From Bacteroidales bacterium (GTDB lineage: Bacteria; Bacteroidota; Bacteroidia; Bacteroidales; Marinilabiliaceae), in contig JAGCYH010000053.1 in NCBI GenBank assembly GCA_017960905.1, forward strand, positions 1 through 56,397: a stretch of DNA of 56,397 bases, read 5' to 3'. Below are positions 23,108 to 31,166 of the stretch, piece after piece. The notes below the pieces were generated by a model that saw nothing but the letters and a program-made list of their open reading frames with translations, was not told the DNA's origin and searched no databases. The position numbers and the translations under genes are program-made. Position 1 is the stretch's first letter. Each line of letters starts with the position of its first letter.

Positions 23108-24742
23108 ATGAATTACACTATTTGCAAAATCAGTCTTGCTTCGGCAATAATATGTTTTGCCGGCTGTACCGGCAAAACAGCCCCCGAAGCGACAGAGCTT
23201 GGCTGCACCAACCCTGTCATCTGGGCCGACGTGCCCGACATGTCGATGATGCGCGTGGGCGACACATACTACATGAGCAGCACCACCATGCACATGAATC
23301 CGGGCGTGCCCATCATGAAGTCGAAAGACCTCTCGAACTGGGAAATCGTAAGCTACGCTTACGATATACTTGGTAATCAGGACGAAACGATGCTCATTAA
23401 CGGCAAAAACACCTACGGCAAAGGCTCGTGGGCAAGCTGCATACGATACGTAGGCGGCAAGTTTTTCGTGAGCACATTCGACCAAGTGACAGCCAAAACA
23501 TACATCTTCACCACCGACAACATCGAAAGCGGCAAGTGGGAGCGCCACGAGTTTGAACCCTCGTGCCACGACCACACCATAGTCTTCGAAGACGACGGAC
23601 ACGTGTACATGATTAACGGCAACGGCAAAATATCGATACGCGAGATAGAGCCCGACTTCAGCGGCATAAAGCCAGAATCGGAGCAAGTGCTGATAGAGAA
23701 CGCAGGCCTTCCGGCCGGCGAGAATCTGATGCTTGGCGCCGAAGGCTCGCAGATGTTCAAAATAAATGGCAAATACTACCTCTTCAACATTTGCTGGCCG
23801 CGTGGTGGAGTGCGCACAGTGATATGCCATAGAGCCGACAGTCTGTTCGGACCGTACGAGGGCCGCGTCGTACTGCAGGACAAAGGCATAGCTCAGGGCG
23901 GTCTCATCGACACGCCTGATGGGAAATGGTACGCTTACCTCTTCGGCGACCGCGGAGCGGTCGGCCGTATTCCGTACATTGTGCCAGTAACGTGGGAAAA
24001 CGAATGGCCAGTGCTGGGTGTCAACGGCCAAGTGCCTGATACACTTGACCTTCCGAAGAGCAAAGGTCTCATTCCGGGCATTGTCGACAGCGACGAGTTC
24101 GACGGCGACCGCCCGAAAATCGTTTGGCAGTGGAACCACAATCCGGTGAACGACCTTTGGTCGCTCACCGAACGCAAAGGCTTCCTCCGCCTCCGCACCG
24201 ACCGCACCGACACGCTGTTCACACAGAGCCGTAACATGCTCACACAGCGCACTTTCGGTCCGAAATGCACGGGAAGCATCAGCCTCGACGCCTCGAACAT
24301 GAAAGACGGCGATGTGGCCGGACTTGCACTCTTGGCTGGTAAATTTGGTTTCGCAGCTATAAGCTGCGAAAACGGCAAAAAGTCGATAGTGATGGTGAAC
24401 AACCTGCCCGAAGGCGACGCAACACCCTCGTGGCCGCCCAAACGCGGCGTGCAGCATGTTGTTGAATCGGTTCCGACCGATGCCAACGTGGTCTATTTCA
24501 AGGCCGACTGCGACTTCAGCCGCGTAGCCGACGAGAGCGCCATTGGCAGCCACGGCATCGACAAGGCCGTGTTCTTCTACTCGCTCGACGGCACTACGTG
24601 GACAAGCATAGGCGACACACTTCAGATGTCGTACAGCCTCGACCACTTTATGGGACAGCGCTACGCACTGTTCAACTACTCTACCAAAGAGCCCGGCGGA
24701 TATGCCGATTTCGACTGGTACCGAACAAGTTACACCGAATAA
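23108..24742 (+). CDS. GH43 family glycosidase lipoprotein
   Basis: This 544-residue protein has a lipoprotein signal (ASAIICFAGCTGK). The five-bladed propeller of GH43 is marked by NPVIWADVPDMSMMRVGDTYYMSST (catalytic base Asp), CHDHTIVFEDDGHVYM (middle Asp) and LMLGAEGSQMFKINGKYYLF (general acid Glu), followed by a His of the metal site region in the GLIDTPDGKWYAYLFGDRG area. A C-terminal beta-sandwich from about residue 330 (DEFDGDRPKIVWQWNHNPV) is of the DUF1349/concanavalin-like type, as in the GH43_12 group. Likely an alpha-L-arabinofuranosidase or beta-xylosidase acting on hemicellulose at the cell surface. It has its own promoter and strong terminator. Confidence 0.9.
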   Translation: MNYTICKISLASAIICFAGCTGKTAPEATELGCTNPVIWADVPDMSMMRVGDTYYMSSTTMHMNPGVPIMKSKDLSNWEIVSYAYDILGNQDETMLINGKNTYGKGSWASCIRYVGGKFFVSTFDQVTAKTYIFTTDNIESGKWERHEFEPSCHDHTIVFEDDGHVYMINGNGKISIREIEPDFSGIKPESEQVLIENAGLPAGENLMLGAEGSQMFKINGKYYLFNICWPRGGVRTVICHRADSLFGPYEGRVVLQDKGIAQGGLIDTPDGKWYAYLFGDRGAVGRIPYIVPVTWENEWPVLGVNGQVPDTLDLPKSKGLIPGIVDSDEFDGDRPKIVWQWNHNPVNDLWSLTERKGFLRLRTDRTDTLFTQSRNMLTQRTFGPKCTGSISLDASNMKDGDVAGLALLAGKFGFAAISCENGKKSIVMVNNLPEGDATPSWPPKRGVQHVVESVPTDANVVYFKADCDFSRVADESAIGSHGIDKAVFFYSLDGTTWTSIGDTLQMSYSLDHFMGQRYALFNYSTKEPGGYADFDWYRTSYTE

Positions 24743-24745
24743 TAG

Positions 24746-24786
24746 AAACGGGCGTTGGCTTTAAAAAGCCAACGCCCGTTTTTCTT
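24746..24786 (+). terminator. terminator of the GH43 gene
   Basis: Perfect 17-bp arms (24746-24762 and 24765-24781; AAACGGGCGTTGGCTTT) with a 2-base loop, then TTTTCTTTTT. Confidence 0.95.
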
Positions 24787-24796
24787 TTTCACCAAT

Positions 24797-25621
24797 TCAA
24801 TCAACAACCCAGTCGGTATTGAGAGTTGTAACCTTGGCTTCGCTTCGTTCGAAGACGAAGACGCGGTTGAATTTGCTCTTATAGTGGTGTTTCAGAGCAC
24901 GTTGCGCGGCCACAGGGTCGTAGAGGCTCGACATGAGGAAGCTGTTCTGAATGATGACGAGCCATTGCTCGTCACATTGTTTGTCGTACTTGGCCAACTT
25001 TCCGTCCTTATCCTTAATGCGTTGCGAGATGCTCTCGACCGAGATAGGCTTCACCTTGGTCGAAATGCTTGCGTACCAGAGCGACTCGTCCATTCGGCCC
25101 GATACATTTATTATATGTATCGACTCAATCATCATTGGCAGGTTAATGTCGCCGTACTTTGAAGTACGGTCGACGATGTATTTTTTGCCCGTAGCCTCGG
25201 GCAGATTGTCGATAACGATACGCGAAATGGACTCCGAGAGCCCCTTGCGAATGAGAATGCCTTCCTGCACACCGGGTTCGAGCAGCACCGCCGGACCTAT
25301 CTTCTCAGAGAAATGCACATCGACAACGAGGCGCAGACAGCTCTGTCGCTCGAAAATCTCCTGCGCGTCGAACATTATGGCCGAAAGGAAATCCTCGTGC
25401 GCGCGCATGTTGAACTGCGTGTCGGTGCGCTCATATTTGAGTTCGGTGAGCTCAATGCCAATACGTTTTTTTTCAGTTTTCAGAATAAAATCAGGACATT
25501 CCGACTTCGTTATCACACCAATCGGAAACAAATTGTAGCTCGAAGCGAACAGATTCATTATCGTCCATTCGCGTCTTTCGCGCTTCGCCTGATTTGAATT
25601 ATCGTTCATAAAATCGCCCAT
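24797..25621 (-). CDS. unknown protein with possible PD-(D/E)XK nuclease core
   Basis: This 274-residue soluble protein has no signal. After a helix (REWTIMNLFASSYNLFP) it reads SECPDFILKTEKKRIGIELTEL, with Asp at about 44 and Glu at 57, which resembles the P-D-x(10-15)-(D/E)-x-(K/T) core of PD-(D/E)XK nucleases, here with Thr in place of Lys. The rest (LRLVVDVHFSEK; WLVIIQNSFLMSSLYD; FNRVFVFERSE) looks like an alpha/beta fold with strand-helix turns. Start choices are ATG 25621 or 25609. It stands alone between GH43 and HU. The nuclease idea is inference; function unknown. Confidence 0.5.
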   Translation of the reverse strand: MGDFMNDNSNQAKRERREWTIMNLFASSYNLFPIGVITKSECPDFILKTEKKRIGIELTELKYERTDTQFNMRAHEDFLSAIMFDAQEIFERQSCLRLVVDVHFSEKIGPAVLLEPGVQEGILIRKGLSESISRIVIDNLPEATGKKYIVDRTSKYGDINLPMMIESIHIINVSGRMDESLWYASISTKVKPISVESISQRIKDKDGKLAKYDKQCDEQWLVIIQNSFLMSSLYDPVAAQRALKHHYKSKFNRVFVFERSEAKVTTLNTDWVVD

Positions 25622-25720
25622 TTTTTATACATTTTTCTGAATTAAATGCAGAAAAACAGTCCAAAAAGCCTTTTTGTAAATTTTTTTTAAAATTTTTCTA
25701 AAAAAAGTTGCACTTAAAGA

Positions 25721-25750
25721 TTGTTTAATAACGCAAATGTATTATTTTTG
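25721..25750 (+). promoter_or_regulatory. promoter of the HU gene
   Basis: A -33 TTG (25721-25723) and -7 TATTTTTG (25743-25750) are about 20 bp apart, preceded by A/T tracts. This fits a strong housekeeping promoter. Confidence 0.65.
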
Positions 25751-25791
25751 TTGCAACAATAAAATGTTATAACCTTTAATTGTAATTTAAA

Positions 25792-26061
25792 ATGAACAAA
25801 ACCCAATTAGTTGATGCCATTGCTCAGAAAGCAGGTATTACGAAAGTTGATGCAAAGAAGGCGCTCGACGCTTTCATGGAAGTAACAAAAGAAACCGTAA
25901 AAAAAGACAAAGTTGTTCTTATTGGTTTCGGAACATTCAGCGTAGCTGAAAGAAGCGCACGCGAAGGCAAGAACCCGCGTACTGGCGCTAAAATCAAAAT
26001 TCCGGCTAAGAAAGTCGTTAAATTCAAAGCTGGTAGCGAACTCGAAAGCGCTGTAAAATAA
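25792..26061 (+). CDS. hup: HU family DNA-binding protein
   Basis: This 89-residue nucleoid protein has full family length. Marks are MNKTQLVDAIAQKAGITKVDAKKALDAF, the flexible-arm region GFGTFSVAERSAREGKNPRTG, and PAKKVVKFKAGSEL at the end. The R-x-x-R-N-P-R-T-G arm with its proline intercalates DNA. It is monocistronic, with a good promoter upstream and a terminator downstream. Such proteins shape the chromosome and aid site-specific recombination and replication. Confidence 0.96.
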   Translation: MNKTQLVDAIAQKAGITKVDAKKALDAFMEVTKETVKKDKVVLIGFGTFSVAERSAREGKNPRTGAKIKIPAKKVVKFKAGSELESAVK

Positions 26062-26086
26062 TCACAGCTGCTTCTTTGCAAAAAAA

Positions 26087-26116
26087 GGTTGCTCTCTGTA
26101 GAGAGCAGCCTTTTTT
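26087..26116 (+). terminator. terminator of the HU gene
   Basis: Arms GGTTGCTCTCT (26087-26097) and AGAGAGCAGCC (26100-26110), one G-T pair, followed by TTTTTT. Confidence 0.9.
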
Positions 26117-26136
26117 ATTAACTCACTAATATTCAG

Positions 26137-26808
26137 ATGGATAACACTACTCTTATAGAACGGCTTCGCCCGTATGTAACCGAAGAGCGTTTCGCCTTGC
26201 TCAACGCCAAACTAAGCCACCGCACGCGCTATATGACCTGCGTGCTCGAAAACGTTCACCACGCGCACAACGCAAGCGCAGTGCTTCGCACGTGCGAATG
26301 CTTTGGCATTCAGGACGTTAGCATTATATCGAACACCAACGACTTTGTCATAAGCAAAAACATTGAGCACGGCTCGGCGCAATGGCTCACGGTGAATATG
26401 TTTCAGAATCAGACAGATAACACCCCGCTTGCCATCGACACGCTGAAGGGCAAAGGCTACCGCATAGTGGCCACGACGCCGCACGGCGGCGGCGTCGGTC
26501 TGCACGACTTCGACGTGACGCGCGGTCCGTTTGCCATCGTTGTGGGCAGCGAGCGCAAAGGCGTCTCGCCCTACACCATAGCCCACGCCGACGAGTTTCT
26601 GACCATTCCGATGGTCGGGTTCACCGAAAGCCTCAACCTATCGGTCAGCGCGGCGATAATTATTAGCCATTTGAGCCAGAAAATGGCTCAAATGAAGGTA
26701 AATGCGGGACTCTGCGACGCCGAAAAAAACGAATTGCTCGTCAAATGGCTTTTGGCGAGCATTCGTAACGCCGATTTTGTTCACAGGCGTATATTATCTG
26801 GTGAGTAA
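26137..26808 (+). CDS. trmH: TrmH-type tRNA 2'-O-methyltransferase
   Basis: This 223-residue SPOUT methyltransferase shows the motifs NASAVLRTCECFGIQDVSII (motif 1, with catalytic Arg), GPFAIVVGSERKGVSP (motif 2) and IPMVGFTESLNLSVSAAIIISHL (motif 3, forming the trefoil knot SAM site). Length and pattern fit TrmH, which methylates G18 in the D-loop of tRNAs. It follows the HU terminator and is convergent with the lipoprotein gene downstream. Confidence 0.87.
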   Translation: MDNTTLIERLRPYVTEERFALLNAKLSHRTRYMTCVLENVHHAHNASAVLRTCECFGIQDVSIISNTNDFVISKNIEHGSAQWLTVNMFQNQTDNTPLAIDTLKGKGYRIVATTPHGGGVGLHDFDVTRGPFAIVVGSERKGVSPYTIAHADEFLTIPMVGFTESLNLSVSAAIIISHLSQKMAQMKVNAGLCDAEKNELLVKWLLASIRNADFVHRRILSGE

Positions 26809-26822
26809 CTCTGCGCGTGTAA

Positions 26823-27548
26823 CTACTTGTCTTTCACGGCTCTAACAGAGTAACCAATGAAGCGGCGCATGGTGTAGTAGTTAATACCCTCCACCTCGCG
26901 CATGTCCCACGTCATGGCATCGACAGCCTCCCATTTGCAAAGGTCGCTTGTCCAGTAACTACCCAATTTGTTGACACCTTCGAGTCCGTTGCCAGCCCAG
27001 TAACCATCTGATCTGTAGCCTGCTGCGGGCAGGAATATGCTATTACCGTTTTTCGCCGTAAGGCGAAAACCACTTATACCATCGATGGTAACCCACTCTT
27101 TCGTGCAGCTTGTCGACAGGTCGATGCACTCCTGCTGAGTAGGAATGCGCCAGCCCTCGCCAAGCGTTTGTGTGGCAACGTCGTCGACGGGTTCGAGCAC
27201 CACAAGGTTGTCCACCGTGCCGTACTCTTCCTTGGTGTTGTACTTGGTGAGGTCGGTGAAGAATTCGCCATTGCAGAGCGCGTAGTTTTTCTCTTTGTAC
27301 TTACGCTTTGGGGCGAGTTCGCCCCAAGCGTACAAACCGCCATAGTCAGAGGGCGAGGTAGCGCCAATGTTTCTGTCGGCCCAGAGCACGGGCATGCCCA
27401 TGTCGATGGCGTTGGTTGGTTCGAGCACCACTTCGGGTTCGGGTTCTGGTTCCGGTGCCGTCGGCTCCGATGCCGGCGCAGGCGCTGGCTGATTTGAGCA
27501 TGATGCCATCAGTGCGATGGCTAAAACGCTGAGTGATAGTGTTTTCAT
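26823..27548 (-). CDS. lipoprotein with FISUMP/DUF1566-like domain
   Basis: This 241-residue lipoprotein has signal LSVLAIALMASCSNQ, then a Pro/Glu-rich linker (PAPAPASEPTAPEPEPEPE). The domain carries DMGMPVLWADRNIGATSPSDYGGLYAWGE, LGEGWRIPTQQECIDL and YWTSDL, the pattern of the Fibrobacter-type major paralogous domain found in many Bacteroidales surface proteins, distantly related to sulfatase-modifying lectin folds. Function unknown; a surface adhesion or sensing role is common speculation. Last gene of a five-gene minus-strand operon, 2 bp after its upstream neighbour. Two inverted repeats sit in the coding sequence (27051-27070, 27308-27327). Confidence 0.75.
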   Translation of the reverse strand: MKTLSLSVLAIALMASCSNQPAPAPASEPTAPEPEPEPEVVLEPTNAIDMGMPVLWADRNIGATSPSDYGGLYAWGELAPKRKYKEKNYALCNGEFFTDLTKYNTKEEYGTVDNLVVLEPVDDVATQTLGEGWRIPTQQECIDLSTSCTKEWVTIDGISGFRLTAKNGNSIFLPAAGYRSDGYWAGNGLEGVNKLGSYWTSDLCKWEAVDAMTWDMREVEGINYYTMRRFIGYSVRAVKDK

Positions 27549-27550
27549 CT

Positions 27551-28660
27551 TTATTCTTTTTTAAGTTCAGTTCTAATCCATAAATCGAGAGCCTCCGAGC
27601 GTATGTTGCGGCCCACAATAGTGCCGTCGGGGGCAATGAGCATCATAAAAGGCAAAGCCTGAAAACCGTAAACATCTCGCATAGAGCGTTTTGTATCAAC
27701 AGCGCACGCCCATTCGGCGCGCGCCTCTTCGGAATCGGCTTCGTAGTTCGGAAGCGCTTCGGTCAGAATGCTTACCATGCCGAGCTCGTCGGGCGAGTAA
27801 CGCTTGCGTATGCTGCGCATGAAGTAAGTATTCCGATAACAGTCGGAATTGTTGGTGGTCCACACTTCGACGAGCGTATATCGCGTATCCGACAGAAAAT
27901 CAGATAGTTTGGTGGTGTCGTTGAATTGCACATCGGCAAACGGGCTGCCCGCACTTGTGCGGTCAGCAGCCGCAATGCGCTTTGTCTGCATGGCAATTTG
28001 CGGAAACGACGCTATATATTCGCCAGCCTCAGCTAAATACTTGTCGTACTGCGCTTTAGAGAGTCGGCTATTGTAAGCGATGTCCATCCAGAAGGCATAT
28101 TGGCCAAGCGGATTGTTGCGGTTGGCGGCAATGGTTTTCTGCGCCCTTTCGACCGATTGACGACTAAAGTCGTCAATCAGAATATTAATCTGTTCGGTTC
28201 TGTCGTCATTACTAATACTCTGATTATTAAACACTTCGTCGTATCTATCGGCAAAAGCGTTGTTGATCGAATCGGTCTGTAGTTCGTAAGCTGCGAGGGC
28301 GTTGTTGAGCGGCGTACCGCCAAGCACGAAATGTTCATGGTCGGACGCTATGGAAACGACAATATAGCCTTTTTCGAGAATAAGATTCAGATATTCGCCA
28401 TTCTCGCACAGCAACATGCAAAGCGCCTCTTTTTCGACCTTACCGCTGAAGAATGCCTTGCCGGAAACGATGATAGCAGAGTCGATGGCAGATGACTTAA
28501 AGTCATCTGCTTCAAGGTTATACAGCAATAACTTGTTGCCATCGAAGCTGTCGTCGAAAGTACATTCGATGGTGTAACTGCCACTTGTACAGCCGATTAG
28601 CGACACAAGTGATATTGCTGTCGCAAAAGCTTTTTTTATAGCAGAAAAATGCGCTGACAT
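27551..28660 (-). CDS. thioredoxin-like (TlpA/DUF4369-type) lipoprotein lacking the CXXC pair
   Basis: This 369-residue lipoprotein (ISLVSLIGCTSG) has an N-terminal DUF4369-like beta domain (YTIECTFDDSFDGNKLLLYNLEADD; VSGKAFFSG) and a C-terminal thioredoxin-fold domain from about 235 (SPFADVQFNDTTKLSDFLSDTRYTLVEVWTTNNSDCYRNTYF). In TlpA proteins the last segment is F-W-A-x-W-C-x-x-C-R. Here the first cysteine is replaced and only one Cys remains. The cis-proline part (ALPFMMLIAPDGTIVGRN) is intact. It may bind rather than exchange disulfides. It starts 5 bp after kdsA. Inverted repeats of 10-11 bp arms lie inside (28155-28178, 28488-28510). Confidence 0.75.
   Translation of the reverse strand: MSAHFSAIKKAFATAISLVSLIGCTSGSYTIECTFDDSFDGNKLLLYNLEADDFKSSAIDSAIIVSGKAFFSGKVEKEALCMLLCENGEYLNLILEKGYIVVSIASDHEHFVLGGTPLNNALAAYELQTDSINNAFADRYDEVFNNQSISNDDRTEQINILIDDFSRQSVERAQKTIAANRNNPLGQYAFWMDIAYNSRLSKAQYDKYLAEAGEYIASFPQIAMQTKRIAAADRTSAGSPFADVQFNDTTKLSDFLSDTRYTLVEVWTTNNSDCYRNTYFMRSIRKRYSPDELGMVSILTEALPNYEADSEEARAEWACAVDTKRSMRDVYGFQALPFMMLIAPDGTIVGRNIRSEALDLWIRTELKKE
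28155..28178. repeat. perfect inverted repeat inside a coding sequence
   Basis: Arms GATTGACGACT/AGTCGTCAATC (11 bp) with a 2-base loop, within the thioredoxin-like gene. It is one of many such in-gene palindromes. Confidence 0.9.
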
Positions 28661-28665
28661 TATTA

Positions 28666-29478
28666 TCAGAATGCGTTAATGGTCTGTCGCAGAGCTACCA
28701 GACGAGTCATAAGTGGCTCGAAAAGAGCCAAATCGAGCATATTGGCGCCATCGGATTTGGCGTTTTTGGGGTCGAAATGAGTTTCGAGGAACAAGCCATC
28801 GACACCGACGGCGACGCCGGCGCGTGCAACCGTCTCAATGAGAGCCGGTTTGCCGCCCGTAACACCCGATGCCTGATTGGGCTGCTGCAGCGAGTGAGTG
28901 ATGTCGAGCACCACAGGCGCCTGCTGCTGCATGACGGGTATTCCGCGGTAATCGACCACGAGGTCGTAGTAGCCGAACATAGTGCCGCGGTCGGTTATGA
29001 GCACGTTGTCGTTGCCCGAGTCGCGCACCTTGCGCACGGCATGCTCCATGGCTTCGGGCGCAAGGAACTGGCCTTTCTTGATGTTGACAACCTTACCGGT
29101 TTTGGCGGCGGCAACCAGAATGTCGGTCTGGCGGCACAGGAAAGCCGGAACTTGCAGAATATCAACATATTCGGCGGCCATAGCCGCCTCATCGGCAGCG
29201 TGGAAGTCGGTAACTACCGGTACGTCAAACGTTTGTCCGACTTTTTGTAGGATTTTCAGAGCTTTCTCGTCGCCAATGCCGCTGAACGAGTCGATGCGCG
29301 AGCGGTTTGCCTTGCGGTACGACCCCTTGAAAACCAGCGGAATACGCAGACGTTCGCATACGCCGACCAAATGGTCGGCGATGCGAAGAGCCATATCTTC
29401 ACCTTCGATTACACACGGACCGGCAAGAATGAAAAAGTTGCCGCTGTCGGTATTTCTAAGTCGTGGTATGTTTATCAT
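28666..29478 (-). CDS. kdsA: 3-deoxy-8-phosphooctulonate synthase
   Basis: This 270-residue KDO-8-phosphate synthase condenses phosphoenolpyruvate with arabinose 5-phosphate for lipid A core synthesis. Marks are FILAGPCVIEGEDMA, the phosphate and sugar site FKGSYRKANRSRIDSFSGIG, VTDFHAADEAA, LQVPAFLCRQTDIL, NIKKGQFLAPEAM and LFLETHFDPKNAKSDGANML. Length fits the family. It lies in an operon after queH (21 bp) and before the thioredoxin-like gene. Confidence 0.96.
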   Translation of the reverse strand: MINIPRLRNTDSGNFFILAGPCVIEGEDMALRIADHLVGVCERLRIPLVFKGSYRKANRSRIDSFSGIGDEKALKILQKVGQTFDVPVVTDFHAADEAAMAAEYVDILQVPAFLCRQTDILVAAAKTGKVVNIKKGQFLAPEAMEHAVRKVRDSGNDNVLITDRGTMFGYYDLVVDYRGIPVMQQQAPVVLDITHSLQQPNQASGVTGGKPALIETVARAGVAVGVDGLFLETHFDPKNAKSDGANMLDLALFEPLMTRLVALRQTINAF

Positions 29479-29499
29479 AAGATATTTATTTTCAATTGT

Positions 29500-30090
29500 T
29501 TATCTGTTTCTGAAACTAAATTCGCAACCGCAATACTGCTGATTGTAGAAGCCGCCTTCGCGAAGCAGTTGGTTTCGCCGTTCGCTCAACCCCTGCTTTC
29601 GCCAGTTATGAGCCCAATAACGAACGTTACTAACCTGATTTTCAGCCCATTGCCCGGCTTCGTCGATCTGCTCTAGCGACTTCCATCGCGACGACGACAA
29701 AGTGGTGGCAAAGCACGGAATATGTTCGCGTTCGGCGCATTGAGCCGTTGCTAAAAGCCTTATTTTGAAACATTTAGCACAACGCGAGCCTCGTTCAGGC
29801 TCGCTCTCCAAACCAGTCATTTCGCCGAGCCACGCCTCGTGGTCGTAGTCGGCGTCGATGAAACGCAAGCCCAAGTCGGCAACCTGTCGCTTGCTCTCGG
29901 CCTTGCGGATTTCGTACTCTTCGCGCGGAAAAATATTCGGGTTGAAATAAAATACAGTCGGCGTTATCTTATTGGCTATCAGGCACTCAAGGATGGCCGA
30001 CGAACACGGCGCACAGCAAGCGTGCAACAGCACCTCGGTGCTGTTGCCAGGCGCTTCGACAGTGGGCGGTATGTACTTTATTTCTGGCAT
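29500..30090 (-). CDS. queH: epoxyqueuosine reductase QueH
   Basis: This 196-residue protein of the QueH (DUF208) family performs the last step of queuosine synthesis in tRNA. The cysteine pattern of the iron-sulfur and metal site is clear: LLHACCAPCSSAIL, then GSRCAKCFKIRL, and C-terminal QQYCGCEFS. FYFNPNIFPREEYEIRK and TTLSSSRWKS are also typical. Its start lies inside the end of the upstream leucine-rich-repeat gene (13-bp overlap). The other queuosine genes here, queF and a precursor transporter, lie about 6 kb away on the same strand. Confidence 0.93.
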   Translation of the reverse strand: MPEIKYIPPTVEAPGNSTEVLLHACCAPCSSAILECLIANKITPTVFYFNPNIFPREEYEIRKAESKRQVADLGLRFIDADYDHEAWLGEMTGLESEPERGSRCAKCFKIRLLATAQCAEREHIPCFATTLSSSRWKSLEQIDEAGQWAENQVSNVRYWAHNWRKQGLSERRNQLLREGGFYNQQYCGCEFSFRNR

Positions 30091-31049
30091 TTAACGAATT
30101 TAGCGGTGAGTTCGCGGCTTGTGCCATACTCATCGACCCAGATGCTGTCGGCCGACTCTTTGCCCTGAGCGCTGTACCAGCCGTCGAAGGCAAAGCCTTC
30201 GAGCGGATAGGCGTGGTAGCTTTGCTGCCACTCGCCTGTCTCTTTCCAGTCGGGCGTGTAGACCGGATTGAACTTAAGACCCACATAGCCACCATCTTCC
30301 GCAGTGAGCGACAGCGGTTTTTGGCCGTCAGTCTTCGGCGCCCAAGCCTTCACCCATCGGAGCGGATTGTTGGTGCAGTCGAGGTGAATGAGGTTCGGAT
30401 TGGCCGTTACGTCGAGCTGCTCCACACGGTTGTTGTAGCAATAGAAGTAGCGCAGTTTGGGATTGTGAGTGAGGTCAACATCCTTCACATTATTATAATG
30501 TATGTAGAGCTCAACAAGTTCGGGGTTGTGCGACACGTCGATAGTGCGCAGTTGGTTCAGACCGATGTCAATGCCCTGACATGCAGGCAATTCCGAAGCA
30601 TCGATAGAGTCGATACAGTTGTTCTGCAAGCCAACGATGCGCATCGAAGGCATATTGTGCAAATCGACTGAGGTTATTTTGTTGCGATAAACATCGAGGA
30701 AAGTAAAGTCCTGACAATCAGAGAGATCCAAATGTCCGACAAATCCTTTCTTTCGCGAATAGATTTCAAATTTTTTAATCGGATAAATATCTTCATTATA
30801 AATATGTATGCCGAGTCCGATGAACTTGCCGGTGGCACTGTCGATTACGACACCCGGAATTTGAGCCAAGCTGTCGAGCGAGCCGCCAGCCTTCTCGGCG
30901 TTGGTAACTCCGGCGCTGTCGGTTTGCGCGAAGAAGGCGCGAATGCGGCCCATATCGTCGCGCTGGCGCGGTTGATTGTTGTCGTTTTGGTTGCTTGTGC
31001 AGGCTATGAATGCGCCGCACATTAATACTGTTGATAATATTTTTCTCAT
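30078..31049 (-). CDS. leucine-rich-repeat lipoprotein
   Basis: This 323-residue lipoprotein has signal ILSTVLMCGAFIACTSNQ; ATG 31049 is chosen so that the signal starts at residue 1. From about residue 100 it has short repeats of the type L.....N.I..ID.S..P.L: DLHNMPSMRIVGLQNN, IDASELPACQGIDIGLNQ, IDVSHNPELVELYIHYNN, VDLTHNPKLRYFYCYNN, LDVTANPNLIHLDCTNN. The C-terminal part (about 230-323) is a beta domain ending with a Lys-rich tail. A surface binding role is likely. It is first in the operon LRR-queH-kdsA-thioredoxin-like-FISUMP, after the tkt terminator. Confidence 0.8.
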   Translation of the reverse strand: MRKILSTVLMCGAFIACTSNQNDNNQPRQRDDMGRIRAFFAQTDSAGVTNAEKAGGSLDSLAQIPGVVIDSATGKFIGLGIHIYNEDIYPIKKFEIYSRKKGFVGHLDLSDCQDFTFLDVYRNKITSVDLHNMPSMRIVGLQNNCIDSIDASELPACQGIDIGLNQLRTIDVSHNPELVELYIHYNNVKDVDLTHNPKLRYFYCYNNRVEQLDVTANPNLIHLDCTNNPLRWVKAWAPKTDGQKPLSLTAEDGGYVGLKFNPVYTPDWKETGEWQQSYHAYPLEGFAFDGWYSAQGKESADSIWVDEYGTSRELTAKFVKCQK

Positions 31050-31120
31050 AATAATTTGTTTTTCAAGCAAATATATGAAACAATTATTTATCTGAAATGT
31101 TTTTCTTTGGTTAATATAAA

Positions 31121-31155
31121 AAAAGTAAAGCCCCAATATATGGGGCTTTACTTTT
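31121..31155 (-). terminator. terminator of the rpiB-tkt operon
   Basis: Perfect 14-bp arms AAAAGTAAAGCCCC (31121-31134) and its complement (31142-31155), with a T run on the minus-strand exit side, 12 bases after the tkt stop. Confidence 0.92.
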
Positions 31156-31166
31156 ATATAGCTGTA

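Noticed and set aside
23105..24646. A 513-codon open frame on the minus strand opposite the GH43 gene
   Set aside because: Antisense shadow of GH43. The plus strand has signal peptide and all three catalytic regions.
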